Shown here: piece by piece, positions 26,870-35,315 of the stretch | How the letters are laid out: each line of letters begins with the position of its first letter | How positions within the stretch are numbered: position 1 is the first letter of the stretch | Assembly: GCA_016721505.1 (NCBI GenBank) | Contig: JADKHX010000002.1 | Location: 62,001-126,000 of the forward strand | Direction: 5' to 3' | Source: Rhodocyclaceae bacterium | Lineage (GTDB): Bacteria; Pseudomonadota; Gammaproteobacteria; Burkholderiales; Rhodocyclaceae | DNA length: 64,000 nucleotides | Translations under genes and position numbers: made by a program | Notes under the pieces: model-generated | Seen by the model: the letters and a program-made list of their open reading frames with translations, nothing else | Database searches by the model: none | Told to the model about the DNA's origin: nothing

Positions 26870-28345
26870 ATGAATTCCTTCGCAGATTTTCCAGCCAACG
26901 ATGCCAGCATTTTTTTGGCGCAAGTTGATTTTTTCGCCTGCGCTGACCCCCAAACTTTCATTCAAATTACCCGCAACGCACAGACACGAAAATTCCAAGC
27001 TGACCAAGTGGTTTGTAGTGTGGGTGATCAGCCGAGAACGCTTTTCGTTGTGCTCTCCGGGTTGATCAAGCGTGCCTTGCTTGCCGAGTGCGGACATGAG
27101 AGTGTGGCCGATCTAATCACGCCTGGGCGATATTTTGGCGACACCGAACTTTTTTCACAACGCCCGTTCGGGATTAGCGCCGTTGCTGTCGAACCAACAG
27201 AAGTGCTGTGCATTGACGGGGAAAGTATTCGCAAAGCAGTCGAACAGGATTCACGTTGGGCGAGCCACCTTATTTCATTGATGGCGCGCGGCAGACTTAG
27301 TAGCGACGCTGAACGCGCCATCGCGCCAACACGGTCGAGCTGCGAACGCGTGCTCGATTATCTGCTCGACTTAGCGGAAAAGAGCCACGCGGAAGGATGG
27401 GGAACAACCGTCAGATTGATGACCACCAAACAGTTGATCGCTGCGCGAATCGGATTGACACCAGAGACCTTTTCTCGCGCCCTGCGGCAGCTTTCTGACG
27501 AGGGGAAAATCCTCGTTGATGGACGTCACGTGACATTGCGTGAAATGCTTATCGAAAGCTGGCCATCATCGAAGGCCGCCACGCAATCGGTCCGCCCTTC
27601 TCTCGATGTAGGGCGTATCGAAATTTACGAAAGTCCAACGCTTAACACCATCAACATCGCTGGCAGGCAGCGCATGTTGTCGCAGCGGATGAGCAAGTTC
27701 TGGCTAATGATTCAGCACGGCATCACAGTGCGGCATGCACAAAATAAGTTGCAGCAAGCCATGGCTGAATTTGAGCTGCAAATGATTCACCTGCATAACT
27801 TAACGGCCAACGACAAAATCGCGCAGTCGCTCAAAGTCTTGGACGACATGTGGCGTGTGTTCCGTATGCAGTTGCTGCAGGCAGATGCCGGCGACACCGA
27901 TAAAGTTTTATCCCAGGGTGAACAGGTGATGCGGGCCGCCAATGAGTTAACCGCGAAATATGTCGCTTTCGTCAACGACGCAAGCGCGCAATTGGTCAAC
28001 CTGGCCGGGCGTCAAAGAATGCTGTCGCAACACATTGCCAAGCTTTATGTGCTGCAGCATTCAGGTGCGGTCAGCCGTGAGGCCGACTCAAAATTGCATG
28101 CAGCACGACAGGAATTTTCCAAGGCCCTGCTTGAGTTGCTACGCTCAGCAAACAACCATCCTGTCCTAAAGCGACAGTTGCGCCTTGTTTCCAGTCAATG
28201 GTCGGCCATGAGCAAAGGCTTGGACGACCCGTCCCAAACCAATGCGGCGCGGAGTGCAAGCCAAATTTCTTTGGCAAGTGAGCGTGTAGTAAAGCAGCTA
28301 GACAACGTGGTTGTTTTCTATTCGACGTTGAAAAAGGTCGCTTGA
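26870..28345 (+). CDS. Crp/Fnr regulator fused to two PilJ/NarX-type sensor domains
   Basis: A 491-residue protein with an unusual order. Residues about 15-135 are a Crp-type beta-barrel (without an Fnr cysteine cluster). Residues about 150-225 are the winged helix, with TTKQLIAARIGLTPETFSRALRQL. Two tandem PilJ-type domains follow (about 255-345 and 368-460), each opening with the P-box-like INIAGRQRMLSQRM or VNLAGRQRMLSQHI. In membrane sensors such as NarX and NarQ the related segment binds nitrate or nitrite. Here there is no membrane helix, so cytoplasmic sensing is implied. AGGAG precedes the ATG. It stands between nirH and nirJ with its own Fnr/Dnr site, so it is probably part of nir control. 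Confidence 0.85.
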   Translation: MNSFADFPANDASIFLAQVDFFACADPQTFIQITRNAQTRKFQADQVVCSVGDQPRTLFVVLSGLIKRALLAECGHESVADLITPGRYFGDTELFSQRPFGISAVAVEPTEVLCIDGESIRKAVEQDSRWASHLISLMARGRLSSDAERAIAPTRSSCERVLDYLLDLAEKSHAEGWGTTVRLMTTKQLIAARIGLTPETFSRALRQLSDEGKILVDGRHVTLREMLIESWPSSKAATQSVRPSLDVGRIEIYESPTLNTINIAGRQRMLSQRMSKFWLMIQHGITVRHAQNKLQQAMAEFELQMIHLHNLTANDKIAQSLKVLDDMWRVFRMQLLQADAGDTDKVLSQGEQVMRAANELTAKYVAFVNDASAQLVNLAGRQRMLSQHIAKLYVLQHSGAVSREADSKLHAARQEFSKALLELLRSANNHPVLKRQLRLVSSQWSAMSKGLDDPSQTNAARSASQISLASERVVKQLDNVVVFYSTLKKVA

Positions 28346-28446
28346 GACTGAAATCCACTAACTCTTTGCGCCAAAAGTAGTAAGGGTATTCCGGCAGTCA
28401 CTGACCCGCTGAAGTCGTTTGGCCGAAAACTCCCATAGGCCTGCAC

Positions 28447-28460
28447 TTGATATCAGTCAA
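28447..28460. promoter_or_regulatory. Fnr/Dnr-type site 4 (nirJ)
   Basis: TTGATATCAGTCAA matches both half-sites. Its centre is only 42 bp before the nirJ ATG at 28496, so an activator at -41.5 would give an almost leaderless mRNA. Confidence 0.65.
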
Positions 28461-28495
28461 TGCGCGCCCCTAACAGTTTGGGGTCCAATGACCCC

Positions 28496-29653
28496 ATGTT
28501 CCGAATATCTCAATACATGCAGGAAATTTTGGCGCCAACGCCGCTCGGGCCGGTGCGAAAACCACCCGCGCCGGTCGTCATCTGGAATTTAATCCGGCGT
28601 TGCAATCTGACTTGCAAACATTGCTATTCCATTTCTGCCGACAAAGATTTTGCAGGTGAATTGTCGACGCAAGAAATCTTCTCGGTGATGGATGATCTCA
28701 AAGCTTTTCGCGTACCGGCGCTGATATTGTCTGGCGGCGAACCCTTATTGCGGCCTGACATTTACGACATCGCGCGACGGAGCAAGGCGATGGGTTTTTA
28801 TACCGCCTTGTCCTCGAATGGCACGCTCATTGATGCAGCGGTCTGCGCCAAAATCGGCGAGATCGGCTTCGATTATGTTGGCATCAGCCTCGATGGTCTG
28901 GGTGCAACCCACGACAAGTTTCGCCGCATGGTGGGCGCCTTTGATAAATCGCTCGCCGCGATTCGGCTGTGCCACGCAGCAGGGATGAAGGTCGGTGTGC
29001 GTTACACGATGACGCAAGACAATGCGCACGACCTTCCCGGTTTGCTAAAACTGATTGAAGACGAAGGCATAGACCGCTTTTATTTCTCACATCTGAATTA
29101 CGCCGGTCGCGGCAACGTCAACCGCAAGACCGACGCGCAACATCAAAAAACGCGGCAGGCGATGGACCTTTTGTTCGACACTTGTCTGGACTATCAACAA
29201 CGCGGTGTGTTCAAGGAATTCACCACCGGCAACAACGATGCCGACGGGGTTTATCTGCTGCACTGGGTAGCGCGACGCTTCCCCGAACGGCTCGAACACA
29301 TCCGGCAAAAATTGCTGCAGTGGGGCGGCAATTCCAGCGGCGTTAATGTTGCCAATATCGATAACTTGGGCAACGTGCATCCCGACACCATGTGGTGGCA
29401 TCACAACTTGGGCAATGTACGCAATCGACCATTCAGCGAAATCTGGATGGACACTTCCGACCCGCTAATGGCTGGCTTGAAAGCAAAACCGCGCCAAGTC
29501 GGCGGGCGTTGTGGTGAGTGCGCGCACTTCGCTATTTGCGGCGGCAACACCCGCGTTCGCGCGCAACAAACCAGCGGCAACGCGTGGGCAGAAGACCCGG
29601 GGTGTTATTTGACTGATGCGGAAATCGGACTTGAAACGTGCGCCACGGTTTAG
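28496..29653 (+). CDS. nirJ: Radical SAM heme d1 biosynthesis enzyme NirJ
   Basis: This radical SAM enzyme removes propionate side chains during heme d1 synthesis. The [4Fe-4S] motif is CNLTCKHC near residue 36. GGEPLLRPD is the SAM-binding glycine motif. A C-terminal SPASM-like cluster region contains CGECAHFAICGGN. The start at MFRISQYMQEIL matches other NirJ proteins. An ATG 36 bp upstream overlaps the Fnr/Dnr site and is less likely. Length is 385 residues. Confidence 0.95.
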   Translation: MFRISQYMQEILAPTPLGPVRKPPAPVVIWNLIRRCNLTCKHCYSISADKDFAGELSTQEIFSVMDDLKAFRVPALILSGGEPLLRPDIYDIARRSKAMGFYTALSSNGTLIDAAVCAKIGEIGFDYVGISLDGLGATHDKFRRMVGAFDKSLAAIRLCHAAGMKVGVRYTMTQDNAHDLPGLLKLIEDEGIDRFYFSHLNYAGRGNVNRKTDAQHQKTRQAMDLLFDTCLDYQQRGVFKEFTTGNNDADGVYLLHWVARRFPERLEHIRQKLLQWGGNSSGVNVANIDNLGNVHPDTMWWHHNLGNVRNRPFSEIWMDTSDPLMAGLKAKPRQVGGRCGECAHFAICGGNTRVRAQQTSGNAWAEDPGCYLTDAEIGLETCATV

Positions 29654-31260
29654 CGAAAGATTTTGCGAAAAACTGCTTCGCGTGGATCTTGTGTTTGCTC
29701 AGCGTCACCGCCTCGCCCGGCCACGCCGCTGACGCCGCAGCGCTGTATCAACAACACTGTGCTGCTTGCCATGGCAGCGACAGAATCGGCGCGATGGGAC
29801 CAGCACTGTTGCCGGAAAGTTTGGAGCGCCTGAAAAAAGCTGAAGCCCTGAAAGTCATCCGCGATGGCCGGGCAGCGACACAAATGCTGGGCTTTGCTGA
29901 TCGATTGTCGGCGGAAGAAATCACGCAAGTCGGTGAGTATATTTTGGCCGGGGCCAAACGGGGAATCCGCCAAGCATTCTTGGCAGCGCCTGTAACCAGA
30001 GCACCAACTCACACAGAAGCAAATATTCGCGCCTCACGTATTGTTCATTTCAGCAACCTGCCTGCCACACCGTCGCCGATTTTCGCCAGGCGCGACATGA
30101 TTAATTTGTTTTTGGTGGTCGAGGCGGGTGACCATCACGTCAGCATTTTGGATGGCGACAAGTTGGAAGTCATTCATCGCTTCGCCAGTCGCTATGCATT
30201 GCATGGCGGACCAAAATTCACGGCCGACGGACGCTATGTTTTTTTCGCTTCGCGCGATGGCTGGGTGAGCAAATTTGATATCTGGAATTTGAAGACGGTC
30301 GCCGAAATCCGCGTCGCATTGAACACGCGCAATGTTGCGGTGTCGGAGGATGGCAAATGGGTCATCGCCGCGAATTACTTGCCGGGCAATCTGGTTCTGC
30401 TCGATGGTGATTTGAATCTAGTCAAAGTGATCGCCGCCACAACGCTGGATGGCAGCAAGTCGTCGCGCGTTTCAGCCGTGTATGACGCCGCACCGCGCAA
30501 GAGCTTTGTCGCGGCACTCAAAGACATCCCGGAGATTTGGGAAATTTCTTACGACCCGACGATCGAACCGATCTACAACGGCATGGTGCATGACTACAAG
30601 ATGGGCGAAGGCATCGCGATTCCCGGATTTCACAACCCGCGCCGCACCACGCTCGAAAGCCCCCTGGACGACTTTTTCTTTGATGCCTCCTACGCGCATG
30701 TGATGGGGGCAAGCCGGGCGGGTCGCGGCCAGGTCGTGCATCTGGATGTCAGAAAGAAAATTGCTGATTTGGATATTCCCGGTATGCCACATCTGGGTTC
30801 CGGCATCACCTGGACGCGCGACGGTCGTACCGTGATGGCCAGCCCGAATCTGAAAGATGGTGTGGTCAGCGTGGTGACTATGGACGACTGGAAAGTGATC
30901 AAGCAGATCCCCACCTTGGGGCCAGGTTTCTTTATGCGTAGTCACAGCAACACACCCTATGCGTGGGTAGATTCGATGATGAGCCCAGCCAAGAACACGC
31001 TGCAGATCATCGACAAACAGACGCTGGAAAAGGTGGCCGAGGTCAGCACCGAGCCCGGCAAAACTTTGGCGCACGTTGAGTTCGACCGCTATGGCAAATA
31101 TGTGCTGGCCAGCCTGTGGGAACGCAAACAGGATGGCGGCGCAATCATCGTTTACGACGCCAAAACGTTCAAAGAAATCAAACGTATTCCCATGGATAAG
31201 CCAGTGGGCAAATACAACCTCTACAACAAGATTACCCGCTCGGAAGGCACGTCTCACTGA
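29638..31260 (+). CDS. nirN: NirN, dihydro-heme d1 dehydrogenase
   Basis: A periplasmic NirS paralogue acting in the last step of heme d1 synthesis. A GTG start overlaps nirJ by 16 bp and opens a signal peptide ending SPGHA. A small cytochrome c domain with CAACH (near residue 41) precedes a d1-type eight-bladed propeller with RYALHGGPKFTADGRY and PHLGSGITWTRDGR. Length is 540 residues. The linker between domains (VTRAPTHTEANI) contains a weak, probably chance, match to the hairpin-repeat core. The stop overlaps nnrS. Confidence 0.92.
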   Translation: MRHGLAKDFAKNCFAWILCLLSVTASPGHAADAAALYQQHCAACHGSDRIGAMGPALLPESLERLKKAEALKVIRDGRAATQMLGFADRLSAEEITQVGEYILAGAKRGIRQAFLAAPVTRAPTHTEANIRASRIVHFSNLPATPSPIFARRDMINLFLVVEAGDHHVSILDGDKLEVIHRFASRYALHGGPKFTADGRYVFFASRDGWVSKFDIWNLKTVAEIRVALNTRNVAVSEDGKWVIAANYLPGNLVLLDGDLNLVKVIAATTLDGSKSSRVSAVYDAAPRKSFVAALKDIPEIWEISYDPTIEPIYNGMVHDYKMGEGIAIPGFHNPRRTTLESPLDDFFFDASYAHVMGASRAGRGQVVHLDVRKKIADLDIPGMPHLGSGITWTRDGRTVMASPNLKDGVVSVVTMDDWKVIKQIPTLGPGFFMRSHSNTPYAWVDSMMSPAKNTLQIIDKQTLEKVAEVSTEPGKTLAHVEFDRYGKYVLASLWERKQDGGAIIVYDAKTFKEIKRIPMDKPVGKYNLYNKITRSEGTSH

Positions 31261-32444
31261 TGTCATTACTGACCATAAAAGATCCGGTGCCAACCAAACC
31301 AGCACAGACGTTTGCGCTGTTCGCGCTGGGCTTTCGGCCTTTCTATTTGCTCGCCGCGTCATTCACCGCCATGGCGCTTCCGGTGTGGATGCTGGTGTTA
31401 TCGGGCGTGGTGTCCTTGCCCTTGCCGGGAATTTTTTGGCACGCGCATGAAATGATTTTTGGCTTTGCGGCTGCCGTCATCGTCGGCTTTTTATTCACTG
31501 CCGGCCGCAACTGGACAGGGCTACCCACCCCAACCGGCGGGCCGCTCGCGGCGCTCGCGGGCCTGTGGTTGCTCGGGCGCATCGGCATGGCATGGAGTGG
31601 TGGCGTTGTCGCCGCGCTGATTGATTGGGCGTTCCTGCCCGCTGCTGCAATCGCTCTGGCCTTAGTGTTGATCAAGGCCGATAGTCGGCGCAACTATTTC
31701 ATCATCGTATTACTGAGCGTATTGGCACTGGCCAACGCGGCCTTTCACCTTGCGCGTCTGGACGCCATCACGCTCGACCCCTTGCGCCCATTGTGGTTCG
31801 CGCTGGGCTTGATCACGGTGTTGGAAACTGTCATCGGTGGTCGGGTGATTCCGATGTTCACCGCGTCGGCATTGCGCGGTGTGAAGCAGTGGCAGCATCG
31901 ACAGTTTGAACTCAGCGCCATCGCCTTGACAGCCATCGCGCTGCTGCTGTGGGTGTTGGATTTGAGCGCGATTGGCGCGCCACTGGCGGCGCTTGCCGCT
32001 GTCATGCAACTTGTCCGCTGCATCGGCTGGAACCCATGGGCGGCGCGGCGCTCACCTTTGCTGTGGATTCTGCACCTCGCTCATCTGTGGATTCCCACCG
32101 GCCTCGCGCTATTGGCTCTGGTGCAATGGGGCGTATTGCCGCGTTCGGCGGCGGTGCATGCGCTGGCCATTGGCGCCACCGGCGGCTTGATTATCGGCAT
32201 GATCACCCGCACCGCGCTGGGTCACACAGGTCGCATGCTGGTGGCCGGCAAGATTGAGATCACCGCCTATGTTCTGGTACAACTGGCCGCCGTTTCGCGC
32301 GTGCTGACGATTATTGCCTTCCCCAGTTTGATCCTCGGCGGCACGCACCTCGCCGCGACCTTGTGGGCCATCGCTTTCGGTCTGTATTTCATTCGCTATC
32401 TGCCGTGGTTAGCCAGCTCGCGTCCTGACGGTCGTCCGGGATAA
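31260..32444 (+). CDS. nnrS: NnrS-family heme-copper membrane protein
   Basis: A 394-residue protein with about twelve predicted membrane helices. NnrS family patterns include FALGFRPFYLLAASFTAMAL near the start, WHAHEMIFGFAAAVIVGF with candidate heme or metal histidines, and GMITRTALGHTGR. NnrS proteins accompany NO-producing or NO-reducing systems and protect cells against NO or its iron complexes. It overlaps the nirN stop by one base, so it is the last gene of the nirJN unit. Confidence 0.93.
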   Translation: MSLLTIKDPVPTKPAQTFALFALGFRPFYLLAASFTAMALPVWMLVLSGVVSLPLPGIFWHAHEMIFGFAAAVIVGFLFTAGRNWTGLPTPTGGPLAALAGLWLLGRIGMAWSGGVVAALIDWAFLPAAAIALALVLIKADSRRNYFIIVLLSVLALANAAFHLARLDAITLDPLRPLWFALGLITVLETVIGGRVIPMFTASALRGVKQWQHRQFELSAIALTAIALLLWVLDLSAIGAPLAALAAVMQLVRCIGWNPWAARRSPLLWILHLAHLWIPTGLALLALVQWGVLPRSAAVHALAIGATGGLIIGMITRTALGHTGRMLVAGKIEITAYVLVQLAAVSRVLTIIAFPSLILGGTHLAATLWAIAFGLYFIRYLPWLASSRPDGRPG

Positions 32445-32533
32445 ATTTCGCACCAAGGTTCAGGTTGTTTTACTGACAAAATTCAATTGGTAGTTGTGCC
32501 ATTGAAATAGCTATCCTTTAACCCGAGGTAGAC

Positions 32534-32926
32534 ATGAAGACCATCACCAAGATCAACCCGCCCGGCACCGAGGCGATTTACAAAGCTTACAAATTCTCGC
32601 AGGCCATGGTCTGCGACGGCATCGTCGAAGTCTCGGGCCAGGTCGGTCTGGCTGCTGATTCCACTGTTCCCGAGGACATCAGCGAGCAGGCCCGCAACGC
32701 GTTCACCAACTTGAGGCATGTGCTCGAAGCTGCGGGCTCCGACCTGCGCCACGTCCTGCACCTCACCCAATATCTGACCAATATCGAGGACGCCCGCGCC
32801 GTCACTAAAGTGTTCGCGGAATTCTTTCCCAGCGACTACCCGGCCTGCACCGTCGTGCAGGTGGTCGCGCTGGTGCTGCCACAGCTGAAGATTGAAATTC
32901 AGGCCAGGGCGGTCGTTAAAGACTGA
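32534..32926 (+). CDS. RidA-family protein with substituted arginine
   Basis: A 130-residue YjgF/RidA fold protein. RidA proteins hydrolyse reactive enamine/imine intermediates using a conserved arginine in a YPARTTV-like motif. Here the motif is YPACTVVQV, with Cys in place of that arginine, so the canonical deaminase activity is doubtful and it may belong to another RidA subgroup. It has its own ribosome-binding region (CGAGGTAG) and lies 89 bp after nnrS. Confidence 0.88.
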   Translation: MKTITKINPPGTEAIYKAYKFSQAMVCDGIVEVSGQVGLAADSTVPEDISEQARNAFTNLRHVLEAAGSDLRHVLHLTQYLTNIEDARAVTKVFAEFFPSDYPACTVVQVVALVLPQLKIEIQARAVVKD

Positions 32927-32968
32927 GGTGGCCGGCGAAAATACGATCGAGCCGGCGCCATCCGCCGC

Positions 32969-34072
32969 TTAGAAATTGTGCCGGATTCCCGCGCCGACCA
33001 GTTTGGCAGTCGCGCCAGGGGTGGGACGATTGAAAGTATCGGCGCTGAACTGTGTCGTGTCGTCGTTTAGCGTCAGGTTGTAGCCCGCATATAGCAGTGT
33101 TCGTTTGCTCAGGGCGTGTTCGACAATAAGCCCCATCGAGGTCGAATCGGCCTGATCGAGATTGTGGTCGTGCAGGTGCGAGACTTGGATGCCGATGCTG
33201 TCGATTTCGCTCAAATGGTATTGCAGACCGAGGTTAGATTGATCAAAGGTGCGTTTGTTTGAACCGCCGACGATAGCACCACCGCTACGCTCAGTGCGCA
33301 CAAAAATGCCGGCAATCTTGACCCGATCCAAGGTCCACGATAACGCGGCCGAACTATCGTGGATTGCGATCGGTGGGGCGTTCCCCAAATGCTGGGTCAG
33401 TTGGGTTCCGGCAAAAAAAGCAAGCTGCTCACCGTGGTAGTAAGTGGCAATCAGCGTGGCGCGTTCCTGATTGCTGGCGTAGGTCTTGTCGTCCCCGCCA
33501 TAAGGTGCAAAAGCATAGACGACGAAGTGTTGCCAGCCGCCGAGTACGGGCGACATGTAGCGCACGGCGTTGCTGAAGTGCGTCGGGTCGGCGCGGCTGT
33601 TGAGCGGCGTCGGCAGCAGAACCAGCAAGCCGCTGAAGACACTGCCGCCGACGGGATCAAAATACTGCATGATTTTGACCGGGCTGCTCATCCGGCCGGC
33701 CGTCACCGTGCCGTAGTCGCCACTTATGCCGACATAACCCTGACGTGACAGCGTCCGACTACCAAAACTCGGCGCGCCGATGCCGGAATTCTGATCCACC
33801 GCCAGACCGTATTCCAGCCGGGCAATCGCGTTGAGACCAGGCGAGATCGCTTCCTGAATCCGCCAGCCAATGACGCTGGCGTCGTGGCACCCGGACTCGA
33901 TGCCGGAGCGCTTACTGCCCGACCCGTTGGTCGAATGCATTGCACAGACATCAACAGTTCCGTACATCGCGCTGCTGCCCTGAGCGCCAGCATTGCCGGC
34001 CAGGAACATGCTGGCCAGACAGATAGCCAAACCGGTGGTAAGTCCTCGACCGGGCAAGGTAAATGTCATCAT
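32969..34072 (-). CDS. Gram-negative porin (trimeric, betaproteobacterial type)
   Basis: An outer-membrane beta-barrel of 367 residues. A signal peptide starts MMTFTLPGRGLTTGLAICLASMFLAGNAGAQ. The mature protein has SSAMYGTVDVC at the start, the RLEYGLAV and SRQGYVGISGDYGTVTAGR strands of the betaproteobacterial porin family, and a C-terminal GAGIRHNF ending in Phe. The start is chosen for the signal peptide; the frame is open 126 bp upstream. A Fnr/Dnr-like site lies 106 bp before the start, so it may serve nitrate/nitrite uptake under low oxygen. Confidence 0.88.
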   Translation of the reverse strand: MMTFTLPGRGLTTGLAICLASMFLAGNAGAQGSSAMYGTVDVCAMHSTNGSGSKRSGIESGCHDASVIGWRIQEAISPGLNAIARLEYGLAVDQNSGIGAPSFGSRTLSRQGYVGISGDYGTVTAGRMSSPVKIMQYFDPVGGSVFSGLLVLLPTPLNSRADPTHFSNAVRYMSPVLGGWQHFVVYAFAPYGGDDKTYASNQERATLIATYYHGEQLAFFAGTQLTQHLGNAPPIAIHDSSAALSWTLDRVKIAGIFVRTERSGGAIVGGSNKRTFDQSNLGLQYHLSEIDSIGIQVSHLHDHNLDQADSTSMGLIVEHALSKRTLLYAGYNLTLNDDTTQFSADTFNRPTPGATAKLVGAGIRHNF

Positions 34073-34171
34073 CAATCCAAGAAAAGTGGCATTGGAACTA
34101 CCGGGACATGAGTTCGAACACAGACGGCTGACCATGATTGACGCATCGTACTGCGCTGCCGAAATAAGGAC

Positions 34172-34185
34172 ATGATTAAGATCAA
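34172..34185. promoter_or_regulatory. Fnr/Dnr-type site 5 (porin)
   Basis: ATGATTAAGATCAA has one good and one weaker half-site. On the minus strand a TACGAT (34145-34150) sits at about -10 spacing from it. Confidence 0.5.
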
Positions 34186-34313
34186 TCATCCACGACATCG
34201 TGTCGGGTCTTTATCAGATTCGCTGGCTCAGCACCTCGGGCAGCCGAAATAAACAGCGCCGCCATCTTGTAGGTTTTTTGTGCCGCGCATGCGCGCCGCC
34301 GGCGTTTTGAAAA

Positions 34314-34327
34314 TTGACCGCAGTCAA
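34314..34327. promoter_or_regulatory. Fnr/Dnr-type site 6 (norSY operon)
   Basis: TTGACCGCAGTCAA is a symmetric 14-bp site. TAGCAT at 34350-34355 falls exactly at the -10 position for an activator centred at -41.5. The first gene starts at 34429. Confidence 0.8.
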
Positions 34328-34428
34328 GGCATTTGGTGAACGCCGCGCCTAGCATCAGGTCGTGTGGAGCTTGGATCAGCCAAGCGCCAAATCCTGTCAC
34401 TGAGCAAGCCACCTGAGGAGAACATCCC

Positions 34429-34581
34429 ATGAATGAAAACGAAACCGATGCCCCCGTGCCCTTCATGCAACAGCTTTTGGACAACCCGTTTCTGTTGTTG
34501 TTCCTGGGCGTGATGATTCCGATGGTGGTCTACAGCCTGTGGGGCGTGATCGACATTTTGACCATTCCCGTCGCCAAATAG
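34429..34581 (+). CDS. Small single-helix membrane protein, first gene of the nor operon
   Basis: A 50-residue protein with a GAGGAG ribosome-binding site. An acidic N-terminus (MNENETDAPV) is followed by one membrane helix (about residues 20-47, FLLLFLGVMIPMVVYSLWGV). It resembles the tiny accessory subunits of heme-copper oxidases (CcoQ or subunit IV type) only in size and topology; no family was recognised. It lies 24 bp before norS and is the first gene after the Fnr/Dnr site. It is likely an integral part of the NorSY complex. Confidence 0.7.
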   Translation: MNENETDAPVPFMQQLLDNPFLLLFLGVMIPMVVYSLWGVIDILTIPVAK

Positions 34582-34605
34582 TTACGCCTTCAGAGAGGAA
34601 AAAAT

Positions 34606-35145
34606 ATGAGCGCAATTCTCCCGCCCGCAGAACGACTTTGGTGGAAACATCCCCTCGACCGCGTCGAAGGCACCTGGATCGTGATCGCCTTTATCTGGTG
34701 CATGATCATGTTCGCCATGATGGTCGGCTGGCACATTTACGGTAAGCAAAATCTCTCCACCGAAACCTACAAAACCACGCCGGAACTGTTCAGCAAGAAG
34801 GCACAGGATGTGGTCGACAAGTACACGGTGCGCAAAGAGACCGATAAGGAAATTCCGGTGGTACATCCGCCTCCAGGCAGTGATGTCTATCTCGTTGCAC
34901 GGCTATGGGATTGGTGGCCGATCATCGAACTGGAAAAAGACAAAACCTATAAGCTCCATTTGACCTCGATGGACTTCAACCACGGCTTTTCACTGCAGCC
35001 GGTGAACATCAACATTCAAGTCGTGCCGGGTTACGAGCATGTGGTCAAAGTGACACCGAATCAGTCGGGTACTTTTTCCATCGTCTGCAACGAATTCTGC
35101 GGCATCGGCCACGCCAATATGGCCGGCCGAATTTACGTTAAGTGA
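34606..35145 (+). CDS. norS: Nitric oxide reductase subunit II with CuA site (NorS-type)
   Basis: A cytochrome oxidase subunit II-like protein of 179 residues. It has one N-terminal membrane helix (about 24-42) and a periplasmic cupredoxin domain. CuA ligands are all present: His126 in MDFNHGF, then Cys161, Glu163, Cys165, His169 and Met172 in CNEFCGIGHANM. This matches the subunit II of the sNOR (norSY) group described in ammonia oxidisers and other proteobacteria rather than the NorC of cNOR. A good AGAGGA precedes the ATG. It accepts electrons from periplasmic donors and passes them to NorY. Confidence 0.85.
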   Translation: MSAILPPAERLWWKHPLDRVEGTWIVIAFIWCMIMFAMMVGWHIYGKQNLSTETYKTTPELFSKKAQDVVDKYTVRKETDKEIPVVHPPPGSDVYLVARLWDWWPIIELEKDKTYKLHLTSMDFNHGFSLQPVNINIQVVPGYEHVVKVTPNQSGTFSIVCNEFCGIGHANMAGRIYVK

Positions 35146-35156
35146 GGGAGTTGATC

Positions 35157-35315
35157 GTGAAACTACGCGCCAACAATGATCCGATTTATTTCGGCCAAAA
35201 CCCACAAGCCCTTGTAGCCCACCCATCCCCTGCCCTTCCCTCGAGGGAAGGGAGTTCTTCGGCTCGCTCCGCTCGAACCTTACGGGGTGGTTTGCAAATG
35301 GAGATTTCACTATGA
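35157..35315 (+). CDS. Possible 52-residue small protein between norS and norY
   Basis: A GTG with GGAG upstream opens a 52-codon frame whose stop overlaps the norY start as ATGA. The middle is encoded by a 20-bp perfect palindrome and reads as a low-complexity Ser/Arg/Pro segment. Only the first 20 residues look protein-like. It could be a small coupling peptide or chance; coding evidence is limited to the start signal and the overlap. Confidence 0.3.
   Translation: MKLRANNDPIYFGQNPQALVAHPSPALPSREGSSSARSARTLRGGLQMEISL
35233..35252. repeat. 20-bp perfect palindrome between norS and norY
   Basis: CCCTTCCC, then TCGA, then GGGAAGGG: a fully self-complementary 20-mer in the 166-bp gap. It resembles the CCCTC/GAGGG intergenic palindromic elements seen in many proteobacteria. 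In RNA it could form a stem that tunes norS relative to norY. Confidence 0.6.

Noticed and set aside
29985..30010. Possible hairpin-repeat copy in the nirN linker
   Set aside because: Only the core AGCACCAACT matches, the flanks and stem do not. It may be chance or a very old copy.
32473..32487. Fnr/Dnr-like sequence upstream of the RidA-like gene
   Set aside because: Only one half-site is recognisable (TGACAAAATTCAA), so it was not counted.
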